Shown: positions 25,309-35,168, numbered from the stretch's first letter. The stretch is 64,000 nt of DNA from an uncultured Acetatifactor sp. (GCA_949840885.1 CATKYJ010000001.1:157583-221582); one strand, 5' to 3'. Translations and numbers: made by a program. The notes: generated by a model from the letters alone, not told the origin.

Positions 25309-26328
25309 TCAAATCAATCTGTCTATATACGGTATCTTCTTCACCAGATAGATCACGGCCATGGCTGCGGCGGTGCAGGCAGCCACGAACAGGATGCAGG
25401 CCAACAGAGGATTCATGTATGACGACAGAAACGGAACCATACCCTGCAGCTGATTCCTCACCACATCCTCGATCAGGTACACCCCAAAGGTGCAGCTCCC
25501 CATTGCCAGGATCATCTTCCGGGGCCTGTCTCCCCTTATCCTTATTTCCTTTACAAATAAAAACAGCAGCCCGGCCAGAATCCACACGAACACCCCATGG
25601 AAATCCTCCGTGTAATTCCCCTTTGTCTTAAAATACAGATCCGCCTGCAGAACCGCCAGGGCCAGCACGCCCGCAAAGAGAGCGCCTGTGATCCTTTTAT
25701 CCCGCAGAAAGCTCAGTCTGCCGTCCTGCATTTTGTTTGCCAGAAAATACCCTGTCAGCGGATAAAGGAGGATATCCCCGTGAAAGGGAAATGTCAGGTT
25801 CAGCGCATACCCTGTATAGATGCGGACCAGGCCCACCGCTGTGGTAAATGCGCCCATGCCGAACAGGTACTTATAATCCTTTTCTCTCATCCCCTCTGCC
25901 ACAATCCTGAGAAAGGGTAAGATCAGCAGCATGGAGAGATAGGATTTCAGGAACCAATAGGGCTCTATGATATTTCCGCAGTAACAGTACAGCAGCCATG
26001 TGCCTATCTGAAATCCGTTTTCCGGGTGCACGCGGACAATCCGGCAATACTGCAGAAACGTAAACAGCAGAATAACGATCAGAAACCGCAGGACGCGCTT
26101 TCGGAACAGCTCCCCCAGACTCTCCTGTCTGCCCAGCAGCACCGCCCCAGACACCATAAAGAATACGGGAACCGCAACCTTGCACAGAATGGACAGCGTC
26201 AATGAGCCCCAGTAGGAAAACGGTTGATCCGTATTGGCGTAAAGGGAATACCCAAACGACCTCGTATGGTTGAACAGCACAAAGAAGATTGCGATTATCC
26301 TTAAAAGCTCTAAATAGACCTTTTTCAT
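25309..26328 (-). CDS. Acyltransferase family 3 membrane protein (O-acetyltransferase)
   Basis: The 339-residue protein has about ten hydrophobic segments. It opens with YLELLRIIAIFFVLFNHTRS, the typical start of Acyl_transf_3 proteins with its conserved His. A RxxR-like cluster follows the third segment. Such proteins acetylate or succinylate exopolysaccharide, peptidoglycan or lipid-linked sugars at the membrane. AGGGGACG seven bases upstream selects the ATG at 26328. It follows the GH35 gene by 80 bp and heads a run with YitT and the esterase, an interesting pairing of an acyl-adding and an acyl-removing protein. Confidence 0.87.
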   Translation of the reverse strand: MKKVYLELLRIIAIFFVLFNHTRSFGYSLYANTDQPFSYWGSLTLSILCKVAVPVFFMVSGAVLLGRQESLGELFRKRVLRFLIVILLFTFLQYCRIVRVHPENGFQIGTWLLYCYCGNIIEPYWFLKSYLSMLLILPFLRIVAEGMREKDYKYLFGMGAFTTAVGLVRIYTGYALNLTFPFHGDILLYPLTGYFLANKMQDGRLSFLRDKRITGALFAGVLALAVLQADLYFKTKGNYTEDFHGVFVWILAGLLFLFVKEIRIRGDRPRKMILAMGSCTFGVYLIEDVVRNQLQGMVPFLSSYMNPLLACILFVAACTAAAMAVIYLVKKIPYIDRLI

Positions 26329-26408
26329 ATATCGTCCCCTAATCATGCGGCGGTTTGCGGCCCAGGGGCCGCTGCCGTCTCGAAATACCGGATCCTGCCA
26401 AAGGCCGC

Positions 26409-28160
26409 TCAGCCCACATCCGGCTCCTCTTCCAGCGACACAGTGCCGGGCGCTCTCCCCTCCGTCTCAAAGAGGATCATCTCGTTCTCCCCGAGCCTTA
26501 ACAGCGGCCCCGGGATATAGAGGCGCTTTTGGGGTCCGATCTCCCAGAATCTTCCTATATGAAAGCCGTTCACAAAGGCGCATCCCTTGCCCCAGCCCCC
26601 AAAGTCCAGGAAAGTATCCCCGATTTCCTCCACCATGAAGACAAAGCGGTAAAACGCCGGTGTCCCGGGCAGATATTCCCGGTCAAAGTCGATCTTCTCC
26701 ACATTGTCCAAAGGCAGCGGATACTGCTCCCAGTGATTGTGCATGTGTCCGTTGATCTGCACGCACTGGTCAATTCCCTTGCGCTGTATCTCCATGTAAG
26801 GGCCGAAGTTCACCCTGCCCATGTTCTCCACAAGGATGTCCAGCCTGGCCTCTTTCCCGGCGGGCAGCTCCCGGTTCACTTCCCGCTCCTCCAGCAGTTC
26901 CCTGTCATACAAAGTCAGAACCGGCTCATCATCCAGCAGGATATTCGCCCTGTCATTTGCGCCCCAGAGCTTTATCTTACCAAGCTTCTCCTCCGTGTGC
27001 AGCTTTGTGCGGTAGAGGATATAGCCGTAGTTCTGGCCCAGCCGTTCCATAGACTGAGGCCATATGCTCTCCACGCCCCGGCTGAGGGTATCCAGCGTGG
27101 ACACCAGGCTCACCCGCTCACAGGCCTCCAGCCTTCCGTAAGCTTTCCTTTCTATCCGCGCAGTAAACGTCACCTCCGGCAGAGGCGCATGCTTCCCGAT
27201 GACCTCCCTGTATCTGCGGTACTTCTCCGTGATCCGGCCGTCCTCGGTCAGCACGGCGTCATAGTCGTAGGAAGTCACGTCCGGTGTCAGTCTGTCATAG
27301 TAATTGGAGCCGTTCATAAAGCCGAAGTTGGTGCCGCCCTCGAACATGTAGATATTCACATGCCCCATCTCCAGCATTTCGTCCAGATCCTTTACGCTCT
27401 CCTCCAGATTGCCCCGCATATGCCCGCCGTTGCCCCAGTGGTCGAACCATCCCACCCAGAACTCCGTGCACATCAGGGGGCCTCCCTCCGTGTACTTCTG
27501 AAGCGTATCGAAGCGCTCCCTGGTCCTGGAGCCGAAGTTCCCCGTAGGCAGCGCCCCGGGAAGCCTCCCGGCATTCAGGCTCTCCGGGTAAGGCCCGTCC
27601 GAAGTCACCAGGGGCACCTCCACGCCGCCCTCCCGCATCAGGCGCCTGATCTCCTCCATATATGTCCTGTCGTTGGCATAGTACCCGTATTCATTCTCCA
27701 CCTGCATCAAAATCACCGGGCCGCCCTTGGTGCACTGCCAGGGGACCAGTTTCGGCAGCAGTACCTTATAATACTCCTCCACATGGCGCAGGAAAGGACC
27801 ATAGTTTACCCGCAGGCGCATGCCGTCCTCCCTGAGGAGCCAGGCCGGCAGGCCGCCGAACTCCCACTCCGCGCAGATATAGGGCGAGGGGCGCAAGATC
27901 ACATGCAGGCCCAGATCGCGGGCCAGTCCCACGAAGCGCTCTATGTCCAGTATTCCCTCAAAACAAAATTCCCCTTTCTCCCGCTCATGGAGATTCCAGG
28001 GGATATAGGTCTCCACGGTATTGCAGCCCATGGCCTTGAGCTTCTCCAGCCTGTCCTGCCAATATTCCGGAACGATCCGGAAATAGTGGATGGCGCCGGA
28101 GATGATCTTGACCGGCTTTTTGTCTAAATAAAAATTGTCCCTGATTTCAAATACGCTCAT
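26409..28160 (-). CDS. Beta-galactosidase, GH35 family
   Basis: The 583-residue protein has the GH35 TIM barrel: SGAIHYFRI at the start, ILMQVENEYG with the acid/base Glu157, and MCTEFWVGWFDHWG with the nucleophile Glu233. C-terminal jelly-roll domains follow (GFMNGSNYYD, GWGKGCAFVNGFHIGRFW). No signal peptide is seen, so it acts on imported beta-galactosides. GAGGGGG lies six bases before the chosen ATG. A consensus promoter lies about 180 bp upstream. Confidence 0.94.
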   Translation of the reverse strand: MSVFEIRDNFYLDKKPVKIISGAIHYFRIVPEYWQDRLEKLKAMGCNTVETYIPWNLHEREKGEFCFEGILDIERFVGLARDLGLHVILRPSPYICAEWEFGGLPAWLLREDGMRLRVNYGPFLRHVEEYYKVLLPKLVPWQCTKGGPVILMQVENEYGYYANDRTYMEEIRRLMREGGVEVPLVTSDGPYPESLNAGRLPGALPTGNFGSRTRERFDTLQKYTEGGPLMCTEFWVGWFDHWGNGGHMRGNLEESVKDLDEMLEMGHVNIYMFEGGTNFGFMNGSNYYDRLTPDVTSYDYDAVLTEDGRITEKYRRYREVIGKHAPLPEVTFTARIERKAYGRLEACERVSLVSTLDTLSRGVESIWPQSMERLGQNYGYILYRTKLHTEEKLGKIKLWGANDRANILLDDEPVLTLYDRELLEEREVNRELPAGKEARLDILVENMGRVNFGPYMEIQRKGIDQCVQINGHMHNHWEQYPLPLDNVEKIDFDREYLPGTPAFYRFVFMVEEIGDTFLDFGGWGKGCAFVNGFHIGRFWEIGPQKRLYIPGPLLRLGENEMILFETEGRAPGTVSLEEEPDVG

Positions 28161-28345
28161 ATTGATCCCCCTCATTCTTCTATAATGTCTTCAGATCCGC
28201 AGTCCCGGGCATCGTCTCGCCTCCCCCGGTCAGGTCTGCTGCCCTGCCGCGCCGTCAGCCTGGGAAACCGTTTTGCCCTGCCTTTTGTCCTGCCGTTTTT
28301 CCTTGTCTTTTTGCCTTGTCTTTTGAAACCGCTTTCTTCTATTTT

Positions 28346-28374
28346 ATCATATGGGATTTCAGACAGGATGTCAA
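28346..28374 (-). promoter_or_regulatory. Consensus sigma-A promoter of the GH35 gene
   Basis: TTGACA (28374-28369) and TATGAT (28351-28346) are exactly 17 bases apart on the minus strand. Its core closely matches the promoter of the GH2 gene at 34116-34144. Confidence 0.8.
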
Positions 28375-28400
28375 GAGAGATTCTGGGGGAGCAGGCTCTG

Positions 28401-30440
28401 CTACATTTCCTGCTCCAGTTCCTCCAGCGCCGTCTCGGTCTCTACGAGCCGCTCCAGCAGGGACTCCTGACTGCGCTCCTCCGCGTCCAGCTGCTCCTGC
28501 AGCTCCATCAGCTTCTCGTAATCCGTGGCAAGGTCAGGATCCATCATGCGGAGCTTCAGTTCCGCCGCACGATCCTCGCTTTGCGCCAGCTGTCCCTCGT
28601 ATTTTTCCTTTTGTTTGGTCAGGCGGGACTTTATCTTTGCAGGGCTGTAGTAAGTCTTTTTGTTAAAGACATCGGCTATAGTGGGGTTGTTCAGTGCAGC
28701 CCCTGCCCCGCCGCCCTTTCCGGAACTGCCATTTAGTCCGGCTCTGCCGCCTGACCCGCTTCCGCTGCCCTGGCCGGTTCTGCCGTTTGCAGCCGGGCCG
28801 TCCTGGCCCCGCAAAAGAGCCTGACGCTTTTCCTTTTCGTGGAGATAGTCCTCGTAAGGGTATGGGTACTGGGTCACCTCCCCTTTCTCGAATTCCAAAA
28901 TCCCGGTGGCGATCTGGCGGATGAAATACCGGTCGTGGGACACGAACAGCACAGTCCCCGTAAAGGCTCCCAGCATCTGCTCCAAAGCCTCCTTGCCCAC
29001 AATGTCCATATGGTTGGTGGGCTCGTCCAAAATCAGCAGGTTTGGCCTGGTCTGGAACATCTTACACAGGGCCAGGCGCACCCGCTCGCCGCCGGAGAGC
29101 TGCCCCATCTTCTTCTCCACATCCTCCCCGGAGAACAAAAAGCTCCCCAGGGCGCCCCGAACCTGCTCCCGCACAAGCCTTGGGTACTCCTCCCAAAAGT
29201 TCTCCAGCACCGTCTGCTCCGGATTCACATGGGTCTCCATGGCCTCCTGCTGGTCAAAATACCCCCATTCCACATTTGGGCCAAAGGCGTAGGTTCCGCT
29301 CAGGGACTTTACGGCCCCTGTCAGGGTCTTTAACAGGGTGGATTTGCCGATGCCGTTCTCCCCGATGATGGCCAGTCTTTCCCCTTTGCGCAGGGTAAAG
29401 GAAACCTTTGACAGCTCCGCATCGTAGCCGATACCCAGCTTCTTTGCTGTCAGCACCTCCGTGTAGCTCTCAAGCCTTGGCTGGAACAGGGCATGGAATG
29501 CCCTTGTGTCAAAGCGCCTGGGCTTCTCTATCTTTACCATATGCTCGATCACCATGCGCTTGGAGCGGGTGGCCGCCACTTTGCTGGGCGTGTTCTTCCA
29601 TTTCTCGATCCACTCCGTCAGGCGCTGGATCTCCTTTTGCTGGGCCTCGTAATCCTTTTCCTGCTTGGCCAGGGCGGCCTGCTTCTGCTCCATGAAAGCG
29701 GAGTAATTGCCGGGGTAGCGTCGGATGCGGTGGTACTCGATCTCGTAGGTCACATCGATGATCCTGTCCAGAAACATCCGGTCATGGGACACGATAACTA
29801 CAGACCTGTCGTAATTTTTCAGATATCCCTCCAACCATTCGATGGTGGGGAGATCCAGGTGGTTGGTGGGCTCGTCCAGCAGCATGATATCCGGCCTGGA
29901 AAGAAGCAGCTTGATAAAAGCCACTTTGGTCTGCTGGCCTCCGGAAAAGCTGCCGATGGGACGCTCTAAGTCTTTCAGGGCAAAGCCGAATTTCTGGAAC
30001 ATGATCTCCATGTCCTGCCTCCAGGTATAGCCCCCCAGGGCCTCCATCTGCTTCTGCAGCCCGTCATATTCATGGAGCAGGGCCTTGTCCTGGCCGGATT
30101 GCAACGTTTGCTCAATCTCTTTCATCCTTGCTTCGCAGGAAAATATGGGCGCAAAGACTTTTTTGATTTCCTCCTCCACGCTGATTTCTCCGTCCGGAAA
30201 GCTGATCTGGTGCAGGAAGCCTATGCTCTGTTTTCCTGCCATAGTGATGCCGCAGGTCTCGTCGCTGTCTAAATTGTTCATATGGATGTCGCCGTTAATC
30301 AGCTTTAACAGCGTGGTCTTGCCGCAGCCATTGCGCCCCACCACCGCAATCTTCTCATTGTCCCGTATCTCAAAATTCACATCTTCCAATATGGTATCTG
30401 CGCCGTATTGCACCAACGCGTGCCTGATCTGATATCTCAT
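28401..30440 (-). CDS. ABC-F family ATPase (ribosome-associated type)
   Basis: The 679-residue protein has two ABC ATPase domains and no membrane segments. Walker A motifs are GRNGCGKTT and GENGIGKST, signatures FSGGQQ and LSGGER, and each Walker B is followed by EPTNH. A charged linker of about 80 residues between the domains (RLTEWIEKWKNTPSKVAATR) is the arm that reaches into the ribosome in this family. After the second domain come a Gly/Ser-rich spacer and a coiled coil of about 90 residues. Roles in the family range from translation factor to antibiotic-target protection; neither can be chosen from sequence alone. The ATG at 30440 is preceded by AAAGGAAA. Confidence 0.92.
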   Translation of the reverse strand: MRYQIRHALVQYGADTILEDVNFEIRDNEKIAVVGRNGCGKTTLLKLINGDIHMNNLDSDETCGITMAGKQSIGFLHQISFPDGEISVEEEIKKVFAPIFSCEARMKEIEQTLQSGQDKALLHEYDGLQKQMEALGGYTWRQDMEIMFQKFGFALKDLERPIGSFSGGQQTKVAFIKLLLSRPDIMLLDEPTNHLDLPTIEWLEGYLKNYDRSVVIVSHDRMFLDRIIDVTYEIEYHRIRRYPGNYSAFMEQKQAALAKQEKDYEAQQKEIQRLTEWIEKWKNTPSKVAATRSKRMVIEHMVKIEKPRRFDTRAFHALFQPRLESYTEVLTAKKLGIGYDAELSKVSFTLRKGERLAIIGENGIGKSTLLKTLTGAVKSLSGTYAFGPNVEWGYFDQQEAMETHVNPEQTVLENFWEEYPRLVREQVRGALGSFLFSGEDVEKKMGQLSGGERVRLALCKMFQTRPNLLILDEPTNHMDIVGKEALEQMLGAFTGTVLFVSHDRYFIRQIATGILEFEKGEVTQYPYPYEDYLHEKEKRQALLRGQDGPAANGRTGQGSGSGSGGRAGLNGSSGKGGGAGAALNNPTIADVFNKKTYYSPAKIKSRLTKQKEKYEGQLAQSEDRAAELKLRMMDPDLATDYEKLMELQEQLDAEERSQESLLERLVETETALEELEQEM

Positions 30441-31091
30441 GATTTTTCCTTTCTTTATTTCCGCGAGCAATGAGTCAAGTGGGCATGCTTGCATGCACAT
30501 TTGACGAATGCCGCGAGGGTCAAATACCAAAGTGTCCGAAGGACACTTTCTGCTCTGCAGCGCTGCAGGATTGATACCCCGTTGCTTGCCGCGGGGTATT
30601 TGATTTTCCGCTCGCTTTATTCGTGCAAGAAGAAAAACGACTCCTGGCCCAGGTTCCAGAATTCCCTGACCCGTCCGCGCTTTTCCGCACAGGAGAAAGC
30701 TGCTCCCGAGCCTCTCTTGCATAGCTCACCACAGCGCCGCTTTGCCGCTCCCAGCGCCCCCTGACAAAAGAAAGCCACAGCGGGTCGGCTGCGGCTTTCC
30801 ATGTGTCTTCCTATATCTCGTCTGTCTTCCTACATTTCCATGCCTGCACCGGACAAGGCCCTGTCCTGTTCAGTCCCTGCCGGGAGTCCTCTGCAGCAAC
30901 GCTATTGAATTTATCCCCATGTAGAAACATGCCATTGTCTTTCCTCTTTTCCGGACGCTGCGCCCACTGCCTTTTCCTGCTGCCGGCTTTCAATCAGTTC
31001 CCTTTCACAACAAACCCATGATACCATACCCGACACCAATCCGCAACCCCAAAACCGCTATTTCTGTGCTTTTTCTCTGCCCGTAATAGCG
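30441..31091. other. Gene-free, hairpin-rich stretch (REP-like)
   Basis: No convincing gene lies between the ABC-F and GH2 genes. The stretch holds AAGTGTCC/GGACACTT (30530-30548), a CTGCAGCGCTGCAG palindrome (30555-30568), ATACCCCG/CGGGGTAT (30574-30599), and AAAGCCACAGC/GCTGCGGCTTT (30771-30798). The last is followed by a T-rich run on the minus strand and may terminate. The cluster at 30450-30730 looks like a dispersed repeat of related genomes, but that is from memory only. Confidence 0.55.
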
Positions 31092-31133
31092 AAAAAGATA
31101 TGACGCTTCCTGGTCGGTCACGTCATATCTTTT
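31092..31133 (-). terminator. Terminator of the GH2 gene
   Basis: AAAAGATATGACG pairs with CGTCATATCTTTT over 13 bp, and the minus-strand transcript ends in a run of five U. It starts 50 bp after the stop. Confidence 0.85.
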
Positions 31134-31182
31134 CCGTCCGCGGCCGGAATTCTGCCAAAGCACAATTGCAACATGCCTAAAG

Positions 31183-34038
31183 TCACTTCTCCCGCAGACC
31201 TCCCGGAATCCTGCAGCAAAGCCAAGCCGACTCTCCGTTGTCTTTCATGGAAATCCTTACCTTGATCTCCCCTGCCCCGCAGCGGCGCACATAGGCTACA
31301 AGCCTCCCCCGGAACGTGGCGCGGCTGTTTTCCCTATAGGGCGTTATGTCCGCCAGATTCCCGTTCTCCAGCCCGGCCAGCGCCCCGGCGCCGTCTACTT
31401 CCACAGAAATCATCCTCTCCTGCCAGGTAACCGGATTCCCCTGGCTGTCTTTCAGGCCCACTTCCAGCTGATAGAGATACCCGGGCTCCCCGGAGGCCTC
31501 CTCCCAGTTTTGGCCTGTCAGCGCGTCCGGCTGCTGCCAGATACGGCATTCCAGCCCTGCAGCCTGCCCCGCCGTGGCCAGGCTGCAGACGGCAGTACAG
31601 CCATGCTCTTTCCCTGCCGCTTCCAGGCTGCAGCCAGCCGAAGAGGACTCCCCGGCTTTGGGGGCTCCTGCTCCCAAGAAATTGCCGCTTTCCGGCTTCC
31701 CATAGCCCTCCGCATACAGCCTGCCCGGTCTGTAGCGAACCTGGTAGCAGTACGCGCCGTTCCCGTTATACTCTTCCAGCGCACCCAGATCCTGACGTGG
31801 CCTAAACTGCCCAAGCTGATCTGCTTCCCTCTCCCGGGAACCGGACGATGCCTCGCCAGAGGCTTTCCCCTCCTCCCAGGCGTTTCCCTCCTTTACAGAT
31901 TCTGACTCCTCCAGGAACAGCCTGACTTTGGGCAGGTTGGAGTAGACCTTTACCAGGATTTCCTCCCCCTCCTCATAGTTCCAGTGGCTCTCCATGGGCC
32001 GCCAGTCCTCCGGCCCCTCCGACATGCGCCTGGTGGCCAGGGCAATCATGGGCTCCCCGCTCCAGAAAGATTTCCGGCGGTAGAATTCCGGTTTTCTCTC
32101 CCCGGCACAGGTCAGGATTCCCGCAAAGGAGCCGTGCACCGGCCATCCCCCGGCCTCCCCCAGATAGTCGATGCCCGTCCAGAGAAACTGCCCGCTGATG
32201 TAGGGATTGTCCCGCACCGCAAGCCATGCGCCATAGCCGTGACCGTTCTCGCTGCCAAGCAGGGGCTTATCCGGGAATCTGGCGTGGTCTGCCTCATAAA
32301 GATGCTCTTTATAATTATATCCGATTATGTCCAGTCCCTGAAACAGCCCTGTCCTGGCGGACAATTCCGGGAAAGCAGAGGCCAATGTCACCGGCCGGGT
32401 AGTATCCTCCTGCCTTACTTCTCTCTCCAGCATGCCCGCGATAGACACCAGGCGCTCCGCATTTGGCTTGTTCCTGTCATACTGGCGCTCCGCCGCCGGT
32501 TTGTCCGCGTCATTATTGCCCGTCATGGAGGCAAAGGAGGAATGGCAGTAAGGGTCATTGGGGTAATCTATCTCGTTGCCGATGCTCCAAAGGATGACGC
32601 TGGGGTGGTTTCTGTCCCGGCGCACCATGGCCTGCAGATCCGCTCTGTGCCACTGGGGGAATTCCTCAAAATACCCCTCATGCACCGGAGGATAGACATT
32701 ATGCCCCGTAGACCACTTGTTCTTTGCATTCTCCCACTCGTCAAAGGCTTCGTCCATGACAAAAAAGCCCATTGTGTCGCAAAGTTCATAGAGTTCCGGC
32801 ATATGTGGGTTGTGGCTGCAGCGTATGGCATTGCAGCCGCACTCTTTCAGCACGGCCAGACGCCTCTGCCAGACCTCCGGCTCCATGGCCGCTCCCAGGG
32901 CTCCTCCATCGTGGTGGACGCAGACTCCTTTCAGCTTGGTCTCTGCGCCATTCAGGAAAAAGCCTTTCTGCGGGTCAAAAACCATTCCGCGGACGCCCAC
33001 CTTGGTCTCGTCCACCAGGTAGTATTCCGGAACGCAGGACGGGCTCTCCTCACCGTCCACGGCATACCAGGTGCGCATGGTGTACAGATAGGGATGTTCC
33101 GGCGACCACAGCTTTGCCTGCTCCAGGGTGCCGGTCAGGGTGCACCCGCCGCCCGGACGAGTCTGGCCCTCCAGAACCAGCGCCGTCTGGCCCTCCGCGT
33201 CGTGAAGCGCAGTGCGGATATGAACCCTGGCGCTTTTCGCTCCGCTTTGTCGTCTGCTGTCTGCGGTCTCTTCCGCTTTTTCTGCGGCTTCCGTCCTGTT
33301 TCCTGCCTCTTTTGCTCTGTCTGCGGCAGTTTCCCCGCTTTGTTCCGAAGATGCCCATAAGAGCAGTTCCTCCCTGGTCCCCTGCTCCTCCGGACTCCCC
33401 ATGGCTTCCGTCCAGTGTCGTATAACAATCCGTGCCCTGCCCCTGGGGCCTGCGGCCTCTTCCTTCGGCTCCACGGACTCCACCGAAAAGAACACCCCGT
33501 ATTCCGCCGGATGCACCGGTTCCTGCACCACCACAGTCACTTTCCTCGTAATGCCGCTGCCCGTAAACCATCTGGAGTCCGCCAAATCCGTATGCACCAC
33601 TTTGACGCAGAGCACGTTCTCCTCCTGACCGAACGCCGCCGCATGCGTGATATCATAGGAAAAAGAGCTGTAGCCATAGGGTCTGCGTCCCAGGTAATAG
33701 CTGTTGCACCAGACCTGGCTGTTCTTATAGACGCCGTCAAAGTTCACCCTCACGCATTTCCCCCGATACGCCTCCGGCAGCTGAAAATGCACCCTGTACC
33801 AGCCGATGCCCCCGGCCAGATATCCCGTGCCGCTGGAATATTCTTTCGAAAAGGGCAGCTCCACGGACCAGTCGTGGGGCACGCTGACGCTGCGCCAGGC
33901 GCTGTCGTCAAAGCCCTTGTACCAGGCTCCTGAAGCGGCGCTCCTGGGATATCCGTCCCCTCCGCCGCGCATATAGTCCCCCGGCTCTTCCAGGTGAAAT
34001 TTCCAGTTCTCTCTCAGAACAATCTGCTGTCTGTCCAT
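31183..34038 (-). CDS. Beta-galactosidase, GH2 family, with charged insertions
   Basis: The 951-residue protein has the GH2 order: a sugar-binding sandwich (GYLAGGIGWYRV, DGVYKNSQVW), an immunoglobulin-like domain, then a TIM barrel with WSIGNEIDY (acid/base Glu489) and LLGSENGHGYG (nucleophile Glu597), and further beta domains. Residues 212-270 inside the second domain form a Glu/Ala/Lys-rich low-complexity insertion; a second one follows the barrel. It is predicted cytoplasmic. I chose the ATG at 34038 after AGAGGGG; two in-frame starts lie up to ten codons earlier. Confidence 0.92.
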   Translation of the reverse strand: MDRQQIVLRENWKFHLEEPGDYMRGGGDGYPRSAASGAWYKGFDDSAWRSVSVPHDWSVELPFSKEYSSGTGYLAGGIGWYRVHFQLPEAYRGKCVRVNFDGVYKNSQVWCNSYYLGRRPYGYSSFSYDITHAAAFGQEENVLCVKVVHTDLADSRWFTGSGITRKVTVVVQEPVHPAEYGVFFSVESVEPKEEAAGPRGRARIVIRHWTEAMGSPEEQGTREELLLWASSEQSGETAADRAKEAGNRTEAAEKAEETADSRRQSGAKSARVHIRTALHDAEGQTALVLEGQTRPGGGCTLTGTLEQAKLWSPEHPYLYTMRTWYAVDGEESPSCVPEYYLVDETKVGVRGMVFDPQKGFFLNGAETKLKGVCVHHDGGALGAAMEPEVWQRRLAVLKECGCNAIRCSHNPHMPELYELCDTMGFFVMDEAFDEWENAKNKWSTGHNVYPPVHEGYFEEFPQWHRADLQAMVRRDRNHPSVILWSIGNEIDYPNDPYCHSSFASMTGNNDADKPAAERQYDRNKPNAERLVSIAGMLEREVRQEDTTRPVTLASAFPELSARTGLFQGLDIIGYNYKEHLYEADHARFPDKPLLGSENGHGYGAWLAVRDNPYISGQFLWTGIDYLGEAGGWPVHGSFAGILTCAGERKPEFYRRKSFWSGEPMIALATRRMSEGPEDWRPMESHWNYEEGEEILVKVYSNLPKVRLFLEESESVKEGNAWEEGKASGEASSGSREREADQLGQFRPRQDLGALEEYNGNGAYCYQVRYRPGRLYAEGYGKPESGNFLGAGAPKAGESSSAGCSLEAAGKEHGCTAVCSLATAGQAAGLECRIWQQPDALTGQNWEEASGEPGYLYQLEVGLKDSQGNPVTWQERMISVEVDGAGALAGLENGNLADITPYRENSRATFRGRLVAYVRRCGAGEIKVRISMKDNGESAWLCCRIPGGLREK

Positions 34039-34115
34039 CCCTTGCCCCTCTCTTTCCATCACCGGCACGCCTCTTTCTCCATCTCGCAGAAACCGGTTTC
34101 ATTCACATTTCTTTT

Positions 34116-34144
34116 ATCATAGCCACTTATGCGGATGATGTCAA
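34116..34144 (-). promoter_or_regulatory. Consensus sigma-A promoter of the GH2 gene
   Basis: TTGACA (34144-34139) and TATGAT (34121-34116) are 17 bases apart on the minus strand, about 80 bp before the start. Confidence 0.8.
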
Positions 34145-34215
34145 GCATTCCTCTTCTCTCCCTTTTTCGAAAGAAGAAAAACGCCGAAATTTCTGAACAG
34201 AAAGCCGTCTGTCTC

Positions 34216-34244
34216 TTGACGCAGACACCGGGATTGTATATAAT
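34216..34244 (+). promoter_or_regulatory. Sigma-A promoter of ispE
   Basis: TTGACG (34216-34221) and TATAAT (34239-34244) are 17 bases apart, 42 bp before the ispE start. Confidence 0.8.
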
Positions 34245-34286
34245 TCAATACAAAAGAATCGTTCCGAAAACAGCGGAGGGACGTTA

Positions 34287-35168
34287 ATGAGCGGTTATCA
34301 GATCAAGGCATATGCCAAGGTCAATCTGGGGCTGGACGTGCTGCGGCGGCTCCCGAATGGCTATCATCAGGTGAAAATGGTCATGCAGAGCGTGGGACTG
34401 GGCGACGAACTGACACTGGAGAGGGCTCAGAGCGGCATCTTTCTCACCACCGATGTCCCGGGACTTTCCACCGGGGAGGACAATCTCATCTACAGGGCCG
34501 CAAAACTCATGCAGGATAAATACGGCCCTTTTGGCCTGCGCGTCCATCTGCGCAAGAATATCCCCATAGCAGCCGGCATGGCAGGCGGAAGCACCGATGC
34601 AGCCGCGGTCATGAAAGGAATTAACCACTTATGGCATCTGGGGCTTCCCCTTTCCCAGCTCATGGAGGACGGCGTGTCCATCGGTGCGGACGTACCCTAC
34701 TGTATCCTGGGCGGCACGGCCTTAGCAGAGGGCATCGGGGAAGAACTTACCCCTCTTCCGCCCCTGCCTTTCTGCCATATCCTGATCGCAAAACCGGATA
34801 TCAGCGTTTCCACCAGATATGTCTATGAGCATCTTGACGCCCGGGGTATTGAAGAGCATCCCGACATCGACGGCATGGTGCAGGCCATCCGGGCAGAGAG
34901 CCTGGGCGGCGTGCTGGAGCGCATGGGAAACGTGCTGGAAACCGTCACTGTCCCGGCCCATCCCGTCATAGCCAAGATCAAGGACAGGATGAGGGAACTG
35001 GGCGCGGCGAACAGCCTGATGAGCGGCAGCGGCCCTACTATATTCGGCATCTTTCAGGATGAAGATACAGCCCGGGCTGCCCTGGAGGAGCTTGGCCAGG
35101 AGGCTCTGGCCAGCCAGCTGCATTTGACTACACCTGTTTATACCGCAGACCGCCGGGATTCACATTAG
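34287..35168 (+). CDS. ispE: 4-diphosphocytidyl-2-C-methyl-D-erythritol kinase
   Basis: This GHMP kinase carries out the ATP-dependent step that phosphorylates CDP-methylerythritol in the non-mevalonate isoprenoid pathway. The 293-residue protein starts with AYAKVNLGLDV and has the ATP-binding loop IPIAAGMAGGSTDAA (near 92-106). The C-terminal block is SLMSGSGPTIFG. GGAGG lies seven bases before the ATG. An FCD-type regulator gene follows after 131 bp, and murI lies further on. Confidence 0.95.
   Translation: MSGYQIKAYAKVNLGLDVLRRLPNGYHQVKMVMQSVGLGDELTLERAQSGIFLTTDVPGLSTGEDNLIYRAAKLMQDKYGPFGLRVHLRKNIPIAAGMAGGSTDAAAVMKGINHLWHLGLPLSQLMEDGVSIGADVPYCILGGTALAEGIGEELTPLPPLPFCHILIAKPDISVSTRYVYEHLDARGIEEHPDIDGMVQAIRAESLGGVLERMGNVLETVTVPAHPVIAKIKDRMRELGAANSLMSGSGPTIFGIFQDEDTARAALEELGQEALASQLHLTTPVYTADRRDSH

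Noticed and set aside
30520..30732. Small minus-strand gene upstream of the ABC-F gene
   Set aside because: No ribosome site and no domain; it lies over the hairpin cluster, and the ABC-F protein clearly starts at 30440.
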